A stretch of DNA of 64,000 nt, from positions 1-64,000 of the forward strand of contig UBNQ01000011.1 in NCBI GenBank assembly GCA_900466875.1, given 5' to 3'. The DNA is from Hyphomicrobiales bacterium (GTDB taxonomy: Bacteria > Pseudomonadota > Alphaproteobacteria > Rhizobiales > Rhizobiaceae). The notes below the pieces were generated by a model. The model made no database searches, was not told the origin of the DNA, and saw only the letters and a program-made list of their open reading frames with translations. Positions 27,073 through 34,445 of this stretch are shown in pieces; within the stretch, counting starts at the first letter, position 1; each line of letters starts with the position of its first letter. The position numbers and the translations under genes are program-made.

Positions 27073-27098
27073 AACTCGTCGATCCGGCGAACCGTTCC
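27073..27098 (-). promoter_or_regulatory. EcfG-type promoter candidate for ku operon
   Basis: On the minus strand this is GGAAC (27098-27094), 17-base spacer, AGTT. It fits GGAAC-N19-TT but not the stricter CGTT -10. It lies 34 bases upstream of the first ku start. Confidence 0.45.
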
Positions 27099-27148
27099 AG
27101 GGGGCTGAAGATCAACAGTGGGAAGACCGAGTGGACGGTCGGTCTCGC

Positions 27149-27178
27149 CAAAAGAAAAGCCCGGCACGCAGCCGGGCT
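27149..27178 (-). terminator. rho-independent terminator after PRC-barrel gene
   Basis: An 8-bp perfect stem AGCCCGGC/GCCGGGCT (27158-27178) with a 5-base loop is followed on the minus strand by TTTTCTTTT. It sits 19 bases after the PRC-barrel stop, upstream of the ku promoter. Confidence 0.8.
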
Positions 27179-27196
27179 AAAATAGATATCCAGTTT

Positions 27197-27493
27197 TCAG
27201 TGCCGATGTTCCGGCATCTGTTTGAGCTGATCCTTTGTCCAGGCGGTAACGGCATGGACATCGCCATCCTCATCTCGCATGAATTGAAGATCGGTCAGCG
27301 GGACAGCGACCGGTTTGGCACCGATTCCAAGAAAACCGCCGACATCAATGATCGCCGTGCTCTCGGCTCCTGCTCCATGGATGTGGTCGACCTTGCCGAC
27401 CTTGTGGTCGTCGGCACCATAGATCGTTGCGCCTTCGAGGACTGCCGGTGTGAGTTCCGTGGAGCTCAGGCGAACATGATTGGTGTGGTCCAT
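27197..27493 (-). CDS. PRC-barrel domain protein
   Basis: This 98-residue single PRC-barrel protein has LEGATIYGADDHKVGKVDHIHGAGAESTAIIDVGGFLGIGAKPVAVPLTDLQF covering the small beta-barrel, and a His-rich end (MPEHRH). Such stand-alone PRC barrels are common in rhizobial stress regulons and may act as scaffold or RNA/protein-binding modules; no enzymatic role is expected. ATG 27493 has TAAGGAGGAAACGAG upstream, and an EcfG-type promoter is near (27528-27552). Confidence 0.9.
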   Translation of the reverse strand: MDHTNHVRLSSTELTPAVLEGATIYGADDHKVGKVDHIHGAGAESTAIIDVGGFLGIGAKPVAVPLTDLQFMRDEDGDVHAVTAWTKDQLKQMPEHRH

Positions 27494-27527
27494 CTCGTTT
27501 CCTCCTTATCGTGATGTGCAAGAGGAG

Positions 27528-27552
27528 AACCACGCTTGGGTCGCTTTGTTCC
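27528..27552 (-). promoter_or_regulatory. EcfG-type promoter candidate
   Basis: On the minus strand this is GGAAC (27552-27548), 16-base spacer, GGTT. The -10 differs from CGTT by one base that is tolerated in RpoE2 consensus. It lies 35 bases before the PRC-barrel ATG. Confidence 0.55.
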
Positions 27553-27612
27553 GGTGGCGGCAACGCCGAGCGGTCATATGATCGTACGACTGCGCAAAGC
27601 CTCACGTCACGC

Positions 27613-28701
27613 TCAAGGTTCGTGGATGGGGCAGCGATTGAAATTCTGGCGAAAGTCCGAAGAGTGCTGGTAAGCAGCCTTGCGCGCGCGGTTGATGTTA
27701 CCGAGCGGGCGATGAGCGGAAAGGCCGGTCCAGACACTGAAACGCATTTCTTCATCGACCCTTTGGACCTTGTCGGCGCTCCAGCTATCCTGCGGGCCTG
27801 CCCTTATCGTGGCAACGGTGACGAAAGGCGCCTCCTCCTCGCTCCACTCCACCGTAGGATCCTCGATCGGCTGCCTGTCTATGTCGCGACAGAGCTGCAC
27901 CTGGAATTCCCAGGCAGCATCGACAGTCTGCATCTCCGCTTGGATAGTTTCACGAATGGCATCCTCGGAAACACTGACATCGATTTTCTTGCCGGTAAGC
28001 GCGGTCAAATCCTGTGACACGGGTTTCAGTCGGAATTTCGCGACGTATTCGCCGTAGCGAAATGGAGTGACACTGAAATAGGTCTCGCCCAACGGATTAA
28101 CATTCGGCGCGCCGCCCAGGGATTGTATCTTCGGGCTTGCCACGCCTACGGCTTCGAGCGTGTCGTTAACCGTCTGAAGCACGCTCGACATGACCGTTTT
28201 CGTCCCTTCCATCCGGTCGGTAGTCTTCGCCAGCATCTTCAGATTCCCAAGAAACTGCTTTGCTGTTTTCGACTGGAAAACCGGGCCGTTCACCATGATA
28301 AAGTCTTGATTTCTGCCTTCTGCATCGGGCAGTCGGTTGCCGTCGACATCAAGCACCTTGATTGCCAGACCGCGCGGCAACGACACTGCATCCGGCAGAA
28401 TATCGCCAGCATTGGTCGAAATACGCAGATAGACCGGATGGTCCTTCGAATGTTCAAACAGACCTTGCGCCAATTCCTGCGGAAGGTCGCCGCGGACCGA
28501 CATCACGCCTTTGAGAATGCCATGGGCTTTCGCATGGACCGATCGAACCGCGTGGCCGTAATCTCCGGAAGTCCTTTCCAGGATTGTATTGAAAGCATCA
28601 TTCAGGCCGTTTTCCGTTTCACGCTCATCCGGTTGCAAGCTCTCGAGATCGGGTGAATAGTGGACGGGCTTCGGAATGCCGACAGTGACGGTTTCGGTCA
28701 T
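27613..28701 (-). CDS. catalase-family (catalase-related) protein
   Basis: This 362-residue member of the short catalase-related group has a probable distal His in VRSVHAKAHGILKGVMSV, the segment LPRGLAIKVLDVDGNRLPDAEGRNQDFIMVNGPVF matching the catalase core, and the characteristic C-terminal AHRPLGNINRARKAAYQHSSDFR. It is shorter than true catalases and lacks their C-terminal flavodoxin domain, so heme binding is likely but strong H2O2 dismutation is not assured. ATG 28701 (AAGGAAAGTTTC upstream) is chosen over a start at 28848. An EcfG-type promoter candidate lies at 28747-28771. Confidence 0.88.
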   Translation of the reverse strand: MTETVTVGIPKPVHYSPDLESLQPDERETENGLNDAFNTILERTSGDYGHAVRSVHAKAHGILKGVMSVRGDLPQELAQGLFEHSKDHPVYLRISTNAGDILPDAVSLPRGLAIKVLDVDGNRLPDAEGRNQDFIMVNGPVFQSKTAKQFLGNLKMLAKTTDRMEGTKTVMSSVLQTVNDTLEAVGVASPKIQSLGGAPNVNPLGETYFSVTPFRYGEYVAKFRLKPVSQDLTALTGKKIDVSVSEDAIRETIQAEMQTVDAAWEFQVQLCRDIDRQPIEDPTVEWSEEEAPFVTVATIRAGPQDSWSADKVQRVDEEMRFSVWTGLSAHRPLGNINRARKAAYQHSSDFRQNFNRCPIHEP

Positions 28702-28746
28702 GAAACTTTCCTTATGTTGGTGAAATGCGGGGGCTTGGCCACTTCC

Positions 28747-28771
28747 AACAAGACTGTACTTGTTAAGTTCC
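28747..28771 (-). promoter_or_regulatory. EcfG-type promoter candidate
   Basis: On the minus strand this is GGAAC (28771-28767), 16-base spacer, TGTT. It fits GGAAC-N18-TT and lies 46 bases upstream of the catalase-family start. Confidence 0.5.
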
Positions 28772-29005
28772 AGGCCGACGGAAGAAAGGGCGGGAGTGTG
28801 GACACTTCTGTGATCATCAGAGTTTTCCGACCGATCATGTAAAGGCAATCTAGCTGCATTACGCGGCGGGAGGCACAGGTTCGGCCTTGTCTCACAGGAA
28901 AGCGGATTGCCGGCAGGCCCTGCGAGTTCAACGTACGTTAGCGTACCGAAACAAACTAAGCGGAGGTTTGTTTTCTTTCCGTAGGGTCAGGTGAGGAAAC
29001 AAAAA

Positions 29006-29314
29006 ATGATTAAAATTCTTGCGGTTACGGCGCTTTCCCTCGGCCTTGCAACTTCGGTAATGGCTCAAAGCTCTGACGGTGGAAACAGCGGCGGCAACGG
29101 CGGTGCCAATAATGGCTCCGGCAGCAGTGATACGAACAATGGATCGACGGGTTCATCCGGCAATAGCGGCTCGAACCAGGGCGCTGACCAGGGCAGTTCA
29201 AACAGTAACTGTGGTGCACCAGGCGGCGTCTCCACCGATGGCAAGGCACCGGAAGGTTCGACGGGATCAGGTGTCAGCAATCCCGGTGCCGGCACAGCGG
29301 GCACGTCCTGCTGA
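29006..29314 (+). CDS. secreted Gly/Ser/Asn-rich low-complexity protein
   Basis: This 102-residue protein has a clear Sec signal peptide (MIKILAVTALSLGLATSVMAQ, cleavage after AMAQ-like region about residue 20). The rest is almost wholly Gly, Ser, Asn, Asp and Thr (about 22-70), with two Cys in the tail (SNCGAPGG and terminal TSC). It is probably an exported disordered protein; no family was recognised. ATG 29006 has GAGGAAAC upstream; a GTG at 28991 is possible. It is monocistronic, ending in a strong terminator. Confidence 0.75.
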   Translation: MIKILAVTALSLGLATSVMAQSSDGGNSGGNGGANNGSGSSDTNNGSTGSSGNSGSNQGADQGSSNSNCGAPGGVSTDGKAPEGSTGSGVSNPGAGTAGTSC

Positions 29315-29326
29315 TTCCAGTGGAGT

Positions 29327-29352
29327 AGCCCCGCCGAATTGGCGGGGCTTTC
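29327..29352 (+). terminator. rho-independent terminator
   Basis: AGCCCCGCC, loop GAATT, GGCGGGGCT (9-bp perfect stem), then TTT. It begins 12 bases after the secreted protein's stop. Confidence 0.8.
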
Positions 29353-29650
29353 CCGAATAACGCATGACGTCTGCTAAGCCTTTGCGGAGAGTTATGTACG
29401 ATATGGTACTGATTTCTGCTCATCCTTGCCGCGTAATAGACCGGTGTTATCTTTGTGCCGTCGCGAGGTAGGCAATCTCGAGATCGGTGGGGTATCGACC
29501 AATCAGGGGTGTGTTGTTCGGCTCCACCGAATTTGCCCGATTTCTCGGGCCGGTGAAGAGATGTCTGCGCAACCCCGCGTTTCCGAGAAACAGCCAGTTT
29601 TCGAATCTTCCGAGCGACGGGTAGGCTTGCTCCCAGATACGCTAAAATCT
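29353..29650. other. intergenic region upstream of TIGR02587 gene
   Basis: These 298 bases between the terminator and the EcfG promoter at 29651 have an open frame joined to the TIGR02587 gene from 29426. It lacks family similarity and ribosome site and is read through the promoter, so it is not taken as coding. No RNA or repeat was seen. Confidence 0.4.
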
Positions 29651-29675
29651 GGAACGATTGTCATGTTCGATCGTT
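29651..29675 (+). promoter_or_regulatory. EcfG (RpoE2)-type promoter, perfect consensus
   Basis: GGAAC (29651-29655), 16-base spacer, CGTT (29672-29675). The TIGR02587 gene starts at 29771, leaving a leader of about 90 bases. Confidence 0.78.
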
Positions 29676-29770
29676 CGCCGGACCTACTTAACCGTGGCAG
29701 ATTCTCACTATGGTCATCACGGTACGCTGTATCTCATTGGATTATCTTTGCGTGCCGAAAGGAGATTGGG

Positions 29771-30652
29771 TTGGCAAGCCATCCAGCGGCGGAAGAGGAT
29801 ACGGAATTGCGGCAGTTCCTGATTGGGATTGGCCGCGGCGCGACCGGTGCGCTGCTGTTCGGTCTGCCTATGCTGATGACGATGGAACTTTGGCAGCTCG
29901 GCTTCTACATCGAACGCGATCGGCTCCTGCTTCTCGTTCTTGTCAATTTTCCTTTGTTGGTGGCACTCGCGCACAGTGTCGGGTTTGAGAAAACCTACAC
30001 TCTTTCGCAAGCCTGCCGCGATGCGATGATCGCCTACGGACTTGGGATACTGATGAGCGCGATAATTCTTCTTCTTTTCGGCGATCTCAAATTGACCATG
30101 CCGTTATCGGAAGTTGTTGGGAAGATCGCCATCCAGGCCGTCGCGGCCAGCATAGGCGCGCTTCTTGGACGCTCGCAGCTCGCTGACCAATCCGGATCAG
30201 GCGACGCTACTGATGACAACGACGTCAAAGGCGAAGGGGCGGTGAAGGATCAGATGTCGGGAAACTACGGTCAGGAACTGTTTCTGATGGCTGTCGGTGC
30301 GCTTTTCCTCAATCTTAACGTTGCTCCTACTGAGGAAATCATCCTGATTTCCTACAAAATGACTGCTTGGCATGCTCTCGTGACAATCGTGGCATCAATC
30401 GCGATCATGCATGCGTTCGTTTATGCTGTCTCCTTCAAGGGAACCCATCAGGCACCGGCAGATACTCCCTGGTGGCATATCCTGGTACGCTTTACGCTTC
30501 CGGGTTATATCGTGGCGATGGCGGTCAGCATCTGCGTGCTCTGGCTATTCGGTCGGCTGGATGACAAGGCGATCACTCAGATGCTGATGTCCTCTGTTGT
30601 TCTGAGCTTCCCCGGTGCAATAGGGGCTGCGGCAGCGCGGCTCATCCTTTAG
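29771..30652 (+). CDS. TIGR02587 family membrane protein
   Basis: This 293-residue integral membrane protein has about seven to eight hydrophobic segments; the N-terminal part ELRQFLIGIGRGATGALLFGLPMLMTMELWQLGFYIERDRLLLLVLVNFPLLVAL and the later LFLMAVGALFLNLNVAPTEEIILISYKMTAWHAL match the family. The start is TTG 29771, with AAGGAG 6 bases upstream; an open frame extends to 29426 but crosses a perfect EcfG promoter. Function is unknown. It is followed at 10 bases by TIGR02588, its usual partner. Confidence 0.87.
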   Translation: MASHPAAEEDTELRQFLIGIGRGATGALLFGLPMLMTMELWQLGFYIERDRLLLLVLVNFPLLVALAHSVGFEKTYTLSQACRDAMIAYGLGILMSAIILLLFGDLKLTMPLSEVVGKIAIQAVAASIGALLGRSQLADQSGSGDATDDNDVKGEGAVKDQMSGNYGQELFLMAVGALFLNLNVAPTEEIILISYKMTAWHALVTIVASIAIMHAFVYAVSFKGTHQAPADTPWWHILVRFTLPGYIVAMAVSICVLWLFGRLDDKAITQMLMSSVVLSFPGAIGAAAARLIL

Positions 30653-30662
30653 AGGACATGGC

Positions 30663-31064
30663 ATGGCATCACGTTCCAGCATCGAGGGGCGGCAAGGGCA
30701 TTGGGTCGAGTGGGCCACCGGTGGCCTTTCGGCCTTGCTCGTGCTTGCGATGGTCGGGGTGATTGCGTGGGAAGCCCTGACGGATAAAAGAACACCGCCC
30801 GAACTGGATGTCAGGCTGACAAGTCGGTTCCAGGTCGCAGATGGATATCGCGTGACCTTCGACATTTCCAACAGGTCAACGACCACCGCCGCGAGCGTTG
30901 TCGTACGAGGCGAAATCCTTGACGGGGGCGAGGCGCTGGAGGCGGTGGATGTGACCTTTGATTACGTTCCGGCAGAATCCAAGTCTTCCGGAGCAATCCT
31001 GTTTTCGCAAGATCCCGGAAGTCGCGATGTGCGGATCCGTGCGTTGGGCTATACCGATCCATGA
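30663..31064 (+). CDS. TIGR02588 family protein
   Basis: This 133-residue protein has one N-terminal membrane segment (TGGLSALLVLAMVGVIAWEAL, about 19-39) and a periplasmic or cytosolic beta-rich domain (PPELDVRLTSRFQVADGYRVTFDISNRSTTTAASVVVRGEI). It matches TIGR02588, which travels with TIGR02587. The pair probably forms a small membrane complex of unknown function. It is the last gene of the island before the right repeat. Confidence 0.87.
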   Translation: MASRSSIEGRQGHWVEWATGGLSALLVLAMVGVIAWEALTDKRTPPELDVRLTSRFQVADGYRVTFDISNRSTTTAASVVVRGEILDGGEALEAVDVTFDYVPAESKSSGAILFSQDPGSRDVRIRALGYTDP

Positions 31065-31140
31065 GCTTGGATAAGTGCCACCTATAGACACCTATAACTC
31101 AGTGCGAATTGGGAATTTCTACAAGTCTCAATGCGTTCAG

Positions 31141-31157
31141 GCCCCCGCAACCAAACA
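31141..31157. repeat. attR-like direct repeat (17 bp)
   Basis: GCCCCCGCAACCAAACA, identical to the tRNA-overlapping copy at 4-20. The sequence to its left does not continue as a tRNA T-arm, so this copy is a fragment. A 9-bp inverted pair, TTGGGAATT (31109-31117) and AATTCCCAA (31231-31239), flanks it and could be recombinase arm sites or chance. Confidence 0.75.
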
Positions 31158-31190
31158 CTTTTCCAAAATCAAAATGCTCACAATCAAGAC

Positions 31191-31210
31191 AAAGCCCCTG
31201 ACGGGGCTTT
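31191..31210 (+). terminator. terminator hairpin right of attR
   Basis: AAAGCCCC, loop TGAC, GGGGCTTT; 8-bp perfect stem with A-T ends. It lies 33 bases after the right repeat. It may be the original terminator of the tRNA-fMet gene, separated from it by the island. Confidence 0.6.
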
Positions 31211-31260
31211 CCCGCGTTCCGAAACACGCGAATTCCCAACTCTCATGTCGCTGAAACAAA

Positions 31261-31303
31261 TTTTGCTCCCGCGTGCAAATTGTTGTTGCTCGCGAGAGCA
31301 AAA
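31261..31303. promoter_or_regulatory. nested inverted repeats before iolG (possible operator)
   Basis: TTTTGCTC (31261-31268) pairs with GAGCAAAA (31296-31303). Inside lie TTTGC/GCAAA (31262-31279) and TTGCTC-GCGA-GAGCAA (31286-31301). The cluster is 53-95 bases before the iolG start and is a candidate regulator binding region. No iolR-type gene is in the window. Confidence 0.4.
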
Positions 31304-31355
31304 CTTGCAATGCTTCGGGTTCAAGGCAGTTGGAGCTGCCGTCTGGGAGGATAGA

Positions 31356-32345
31356 GTGCTGAAAATCGGATTGCTCGGCGCGGGTCGTATCGGCCGCGTG
31401 CATGCCATCAATATTGCCAATCACAGCCGCAGCCAGCTGGTTGCAGTGTCGGATGTCAACGAGGAAGCAGCCCGGTCGCTGGCCGATGCCTATGGCGCAA
31501 GGGCCGACAGTTCCGAGGCGATCTTGGCGGATGCGTCGATCGACGCGGTGCTGATCGCCACGTCCACCGATACCCATTCGGACCTGATCGAAAGAGCTGT
31601 CGCCGCCGGCAAGGCAGTGCTGTGCGAAAAGCCGGTCGATCTTTCGCTGGAGCGGGCGCAACGTTGCCTCGATGCGGTGAACACGGCCGGCGTGCCCGTC
31701 ATGATCGGGTTCAATCGACGTTTCGATCCCAATTTTTCCGCGATCAGGGCGTCCATAACCGCCGGCGAGATCGGCAGGCCGGAGCTTCTGTCGATCACTT
31801 CCTTCGATCCGGCACCGCCTCCGGTGGCCTATGTCAAAGTCTCGGGCGGCCTGTTCCGCGACATGATGATCCATGATTTCGACATGGCGAACTTTTTGAT
31901 GGGCGATCTGCCGAAGACGGTTCATGCCGCAGGCACGTCCATCGTCGATCCGGAGATCGGCAAGGCCGGCGATGTCGACACTGCCGTGGTGACACTGACC
32001 TATGCCGACGGCCGGATTGCCGTCATCAAGAACAGCCGAAGGGCTGTCTACGGATATGACCAGCGGGTGGAAATCCTTGGATCGGAAGGGCTTTTATCGG
32101 CCGGAAACGTGCTGGAAAATACCGTATCGAAGGCGACGAAACAGGGCGTGACCAGCGCCAAGCCGGAATTCTTTTTCCTGGAACGCTACATGCGCGCCTA
32201 TGCGGCGGAATGGGATGCGTTTGTTGCAGCCATTCTCGATGGCGCCGCCATTCCGGTTTCGCTGAAGGACGGCGTTGCGGCACTGGCGCTTGCAGAGGCT
32301 GCGACAACATCCGCGAAATCGGGCCAAGTGGTCGCTTTGACCTGA
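31356..32345 (+). CDS. iolG: myo-inositol 2-dehydrogenase
   Basis: This 329-residue Gfo/Idh/MocA oxidoreductase oxidises myo-inositol to 2-keto-myo-inositol with NAD. The Rossmann loop is GLLGAGRIGRVHA (5-17), the catalytic motif CEKPVD has K92, and the active-site segment is RDMMIHDFDMA (about 168-178). The start is GTG 31356 behind GGGAGG; the longer frame to 31131 would cross the attR copy and the terminator and is rejected. It is the first gene of the iol operon iolG-C-D-E-B. Confidence 0.92.
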   Translation: MLKIGLLGAGRIGRVHAINIANHSRSQLVAVSDVNEEAARSLADAYGARADSSEAILADASIDAVLIATSTDTHSDLIERAVAAGKAVLCEKPVDLSLERAQRCLDAVNTAGVPVMIGFNRRFDPNFSAIRASITAGEIGRPELLSITSFDPAPPPVAYVKVSGGLFRDMMIHDFDMANFLMGDLPKTVHAAGTSIVDPEIGKAGDVDTAVVTLTYADGRIAVIKNSRRAVYGYDQRVEILGSEGLLSAGNVLENTVSKATKQGVTSAKPEFFFLERYMRAYAAEWDAFVAAILDGAAIPVSLKDGVAALALAEAATTSAKSGQVVALT

Positions 32346-32389
32346 TGGGTCGGTGGCGACGGCCGATGTCGTCGCCCTGAAAAGGATCG

Positions 32390-32415
32390 CCGCGGAGCAG
32401 GGGAGTGCTCCGCGG
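32390..32415 (+). other. intercistronic hairpin between iolG and iolC
   Basis: CCGCGGAGCA, loop GGGGAG, TGCTCCGCGG: a perfect 10-bp stem. A second, imperfect hairpin (GGCTTTCG/CGAGAGCC) follows at once. It probably controls relative mRNA stability or attenuates readthrough within the 174-base gap. Confidence 0.5.
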
Positions 32416-32519
32416 GCTTTCGGTTCGCGAGAGCCGGAGGAGGGGCTGGAGATCGAGGAGATCATCCATGCCATGGGCGCCTGTCATGGCGACAGCCTAT
32501 ACATCGAAAGGCAGACCAC

Positions 32520-34445
32520 GTGACGAAGAAACTGGATGTCATCACCATCGGCCGCGCCGGCGTCGATCTTTATGGCGCGCAGGTCGGCGGACGGCTGGAG
32601 GACATGGGCTCGTTCGAGAAATATATCGGCGGCTCGCCCACCAATATCGCCTGCGGAGCCGCGCGGCTGGGATTGAAGACGGCGCTGATCAGCCGCGTCG
32701 GCAACGAGCATATGGGCCGCTTCATCCTCGAGCAGCTGACACGCGAGGGCGTCTCGACCCAGGGCGTCAAGACCGATCCCGAACGGTTGACGGCGCTCGT
32801 CATTCTCGGAATCCGCGACGATACGCAGTTTCCGCTGATCTTCTACCGTGAGAACTGTGCAGACATGGCGCTGTGCGAAGACGATATCGACGAGGATCTT
32901 ATCGCATCGGCCCGTGCAGTCGTCGTCACCGGGACGCATCTGAGCAATAGCCGCACCGAAGCTGCCGTCCTCAAGGCGTTGAAACTGGCGCGCAAACACG
33001 GGCTGCGCACTGCACTCGACATCGATTACCGCCCCAATCTGTGGGGTGTCGCAGGTCATGGCGATGGCGAAAGCCGGTTTGTGGAAAGCGCCAAGGTGAC
33101 GGCCAAATTGCAGGCGTCGCTGCATCTGTTCGATCTCATCGTCGGCACCGAGGAAGAGTTTCATATTGCTGGCGGCTCGACCGATACGCTGAAAGCGTTG
33201 AACGCTGTTCGCGCCGTCAGCGCCGCGACGCTGGTCTGCAAACGTGGTCCGCTGGGCGCTACCGCCTTCGAGCATGAAATTCCCGTGAGCCTCGATGAGG
33301 GGCAGAGCGGGCAGGGGTTTCCGATCGAGGTCTTTAATGTGCTCGGGGCCGGAGACGGCTTCTTTTCCGGTCTTCTGCGTGGCTGGATGACCGGCGAGGA
33401 CTGGCCGACGTCGTTGAAATTCGCCAATGCCTGCGGCGCCTTTGCGGTCAGCCGTCACGGCTGCACGCCGGCCTATCCGAGCTTCGAAGAGCTGGAGTTC
33501 TTACTGAAACGCGGCGTGGTACGGCCCGATCTGCGTAACGATGCGGAACTGGAACAGCTGCACTGGTCGACCACGCGGCAGCGGCGTGTGGATGGCGACT
33601 GGTCGACCATGCGCGTCTTTGCCTTCGATCATCGTGTGCAACTGGAGCAGATGCCGGGATACACGCTGCAGAAAGGGGCGGGTTTCAAGGAGCTTTGCCT
33701 CAAGGCGGCACTTCGCGTGCAGGCGGGCAAGCCCGGTTACGGCATTCTGTGCGACAGCCGGATCGGTCGCTCGGCGCTGCATCGCGCCTCGGGCTCTGGA
33801 TTGTGGATCGGCCGGCCTGCCGAGTGGCCGGGCTCACGGCCGCTGACGCTGGAGCCGGAACTGGGCAGCGATTGCGGCACGCTTTCGGAATGGGCGCGCG
33901 AGGACGTGGTGAAGGTTCTGTGCTTCTGCCACCCGGACGATGATGCGGCGATGCGCAGCGAGCAGGAGGCGGTGGTCAAGCGGCTGTTTGAGGCTGCACG
34001 GCGCAATCGCCTCGAATTCCTGTTCGAAATCATTCCGTCCAAGGTCGGCCCCACCGACGACCGGACCGTCGCGTCGCTGATCCATCAATTTTATGCGGCC
34101 GGCATCTATCCCGACTGGTGGAAACTGGAGCCGATGAAGACTGCGGCCGGCTGGCGCAATGCCATTGACGCCATCGAGGCACATGACCGGTTTACGCGCG
34201 GCATCGTCGTGTTGGGGCTGGATGCGCCGGAAGAAGAGCTTTCGGCCAGTTTCGAGGTGGCTGCGCAGTTCGATCTCGTGAGGGGATTTGCGGTTGGCCG
34301 CACGATTTTCGGCGATGCGGCGCGGTCGTGGCTGGCGGGTGACATGACCGACGAGGCGGCCATCGAACATATGGCGCAACGTTACGAGCGGCTGTGCCGG
34401 ATCTGGAACGCGGCGCGTGAAAAGGCACGGGAGCAGGCAGCATGA
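32520..34445 (+). CDS. iolC: bifunctional 5-dehydro-2-deoxygluconokinase / DUF2090 aldolase-like protein
   Basis: This 641-residue fusion has a PfkB-type sugar kinase at about 1-325 (KYIGGSPTNIACGAARLG substrate region; catalytic Asp in NVLGAGDGFFSG), phosphorylating 2-deoxy-5-keto-gluconate. It is followed by a DUF2090 TIM-barrel-like domain (about 335-640, MRVFAFDHRVQLEQM ... FLFEIIPSK), thought to take the IolJ aldolase step. This fusion is usual in rhizobia. The start is GTG 32520. It overlaps iolD by ATGA. Confidence 0.92.
   Translation: MTKKLDVITIGRAGVDLYGAQVGGRLEDMGSFEKYIGGSPTNIACGAARLGLKTALISRVGNEHMGRFILEQLTREGVSTQGVKTDPERLTALVILGIRDDTQFPLIFYRENCADMALCEDDIDEDLIASARAVVVTGTHLSNSRTEAAVLKALKLARKHGLRTALDIDYRPNLWGVAGHGDGESRFVESAKVTAKLQASLHLFDLIVGTEEEFHIAGGSTDTLKALNAVRAVSAATLVCKRGPLGATAFEHEIPVSLDEGQSGQGFPIEVFNVLGAGDGFFSGLLRGWMTGEDWPTSLKFANACGAFAVSRHGCTPAYPSFEELEFLLKRGVVRPDLRNDAELEQLHWSTTRQRRVDGDWSTMRVFAFDHRVQLEQMPGYTLQKGAGFKELCLKAALRVQAGKPGYGILCDSRIGRSALHRASGSGLWIGRPAEWPGSRPLTLEPELGSDCGTLSEWAREDVVKVLCFCHPDDDAAMRSEQEAVVKRLFEAARRNRLEFLFEIIPSKVGPTDDRTVASLIHQFYAAGIYPDWWKLEPMKTAAGWRNAIDAIEAHDRFTRGIVVLGLDAPEEELSASFEVAAQFDLVRGFAVGRTIFGDAARSWLAGDMTDEAAIEHMAQRYERLCRIWNAAREKAREQAA

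Larger units (their letters stand above)
1..31157. mobile_element. putative genomic island inserted at tRNA-fMet, no integrase
   Basis: The segment is bounded by a 17-bp exact direct repeat, one copy overlapping the 3' end of tRNA-fMet. Between the copies lie about 33 genes, mostly stress and redox functions, many with EcfG-type promoters. No tyrosine or serine recombinase, relaxase, phage or IS gene was seen, so it may be a decayed or trans-mobilised element. The right copy is followed by a terminator-like hairpin that could be the original tRNA terminator, now displaced by about 31 kb. Confidence 0.6.

Noticed and set aside
28940-28957. Short palindrome GTACG-TTAG-CGTAC upstream of the secreted protein gene
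   Set aside because: The arms are only 5 bases and there is no linked regulator; could be chance.
29426-29770. 345-base extension of the TIGR02587 frame
   Set aside because: It crosses a perfect EcfG promoter and does not match the family; TTG 29771 has AAGGAG at the right distance.
31131-31355. Extension of the iolG frame
   Set aside because: It spans the attR repeat, a terminator hairpin and possible operators; GTG 31356 has GGGAGG and the normal IolG start.
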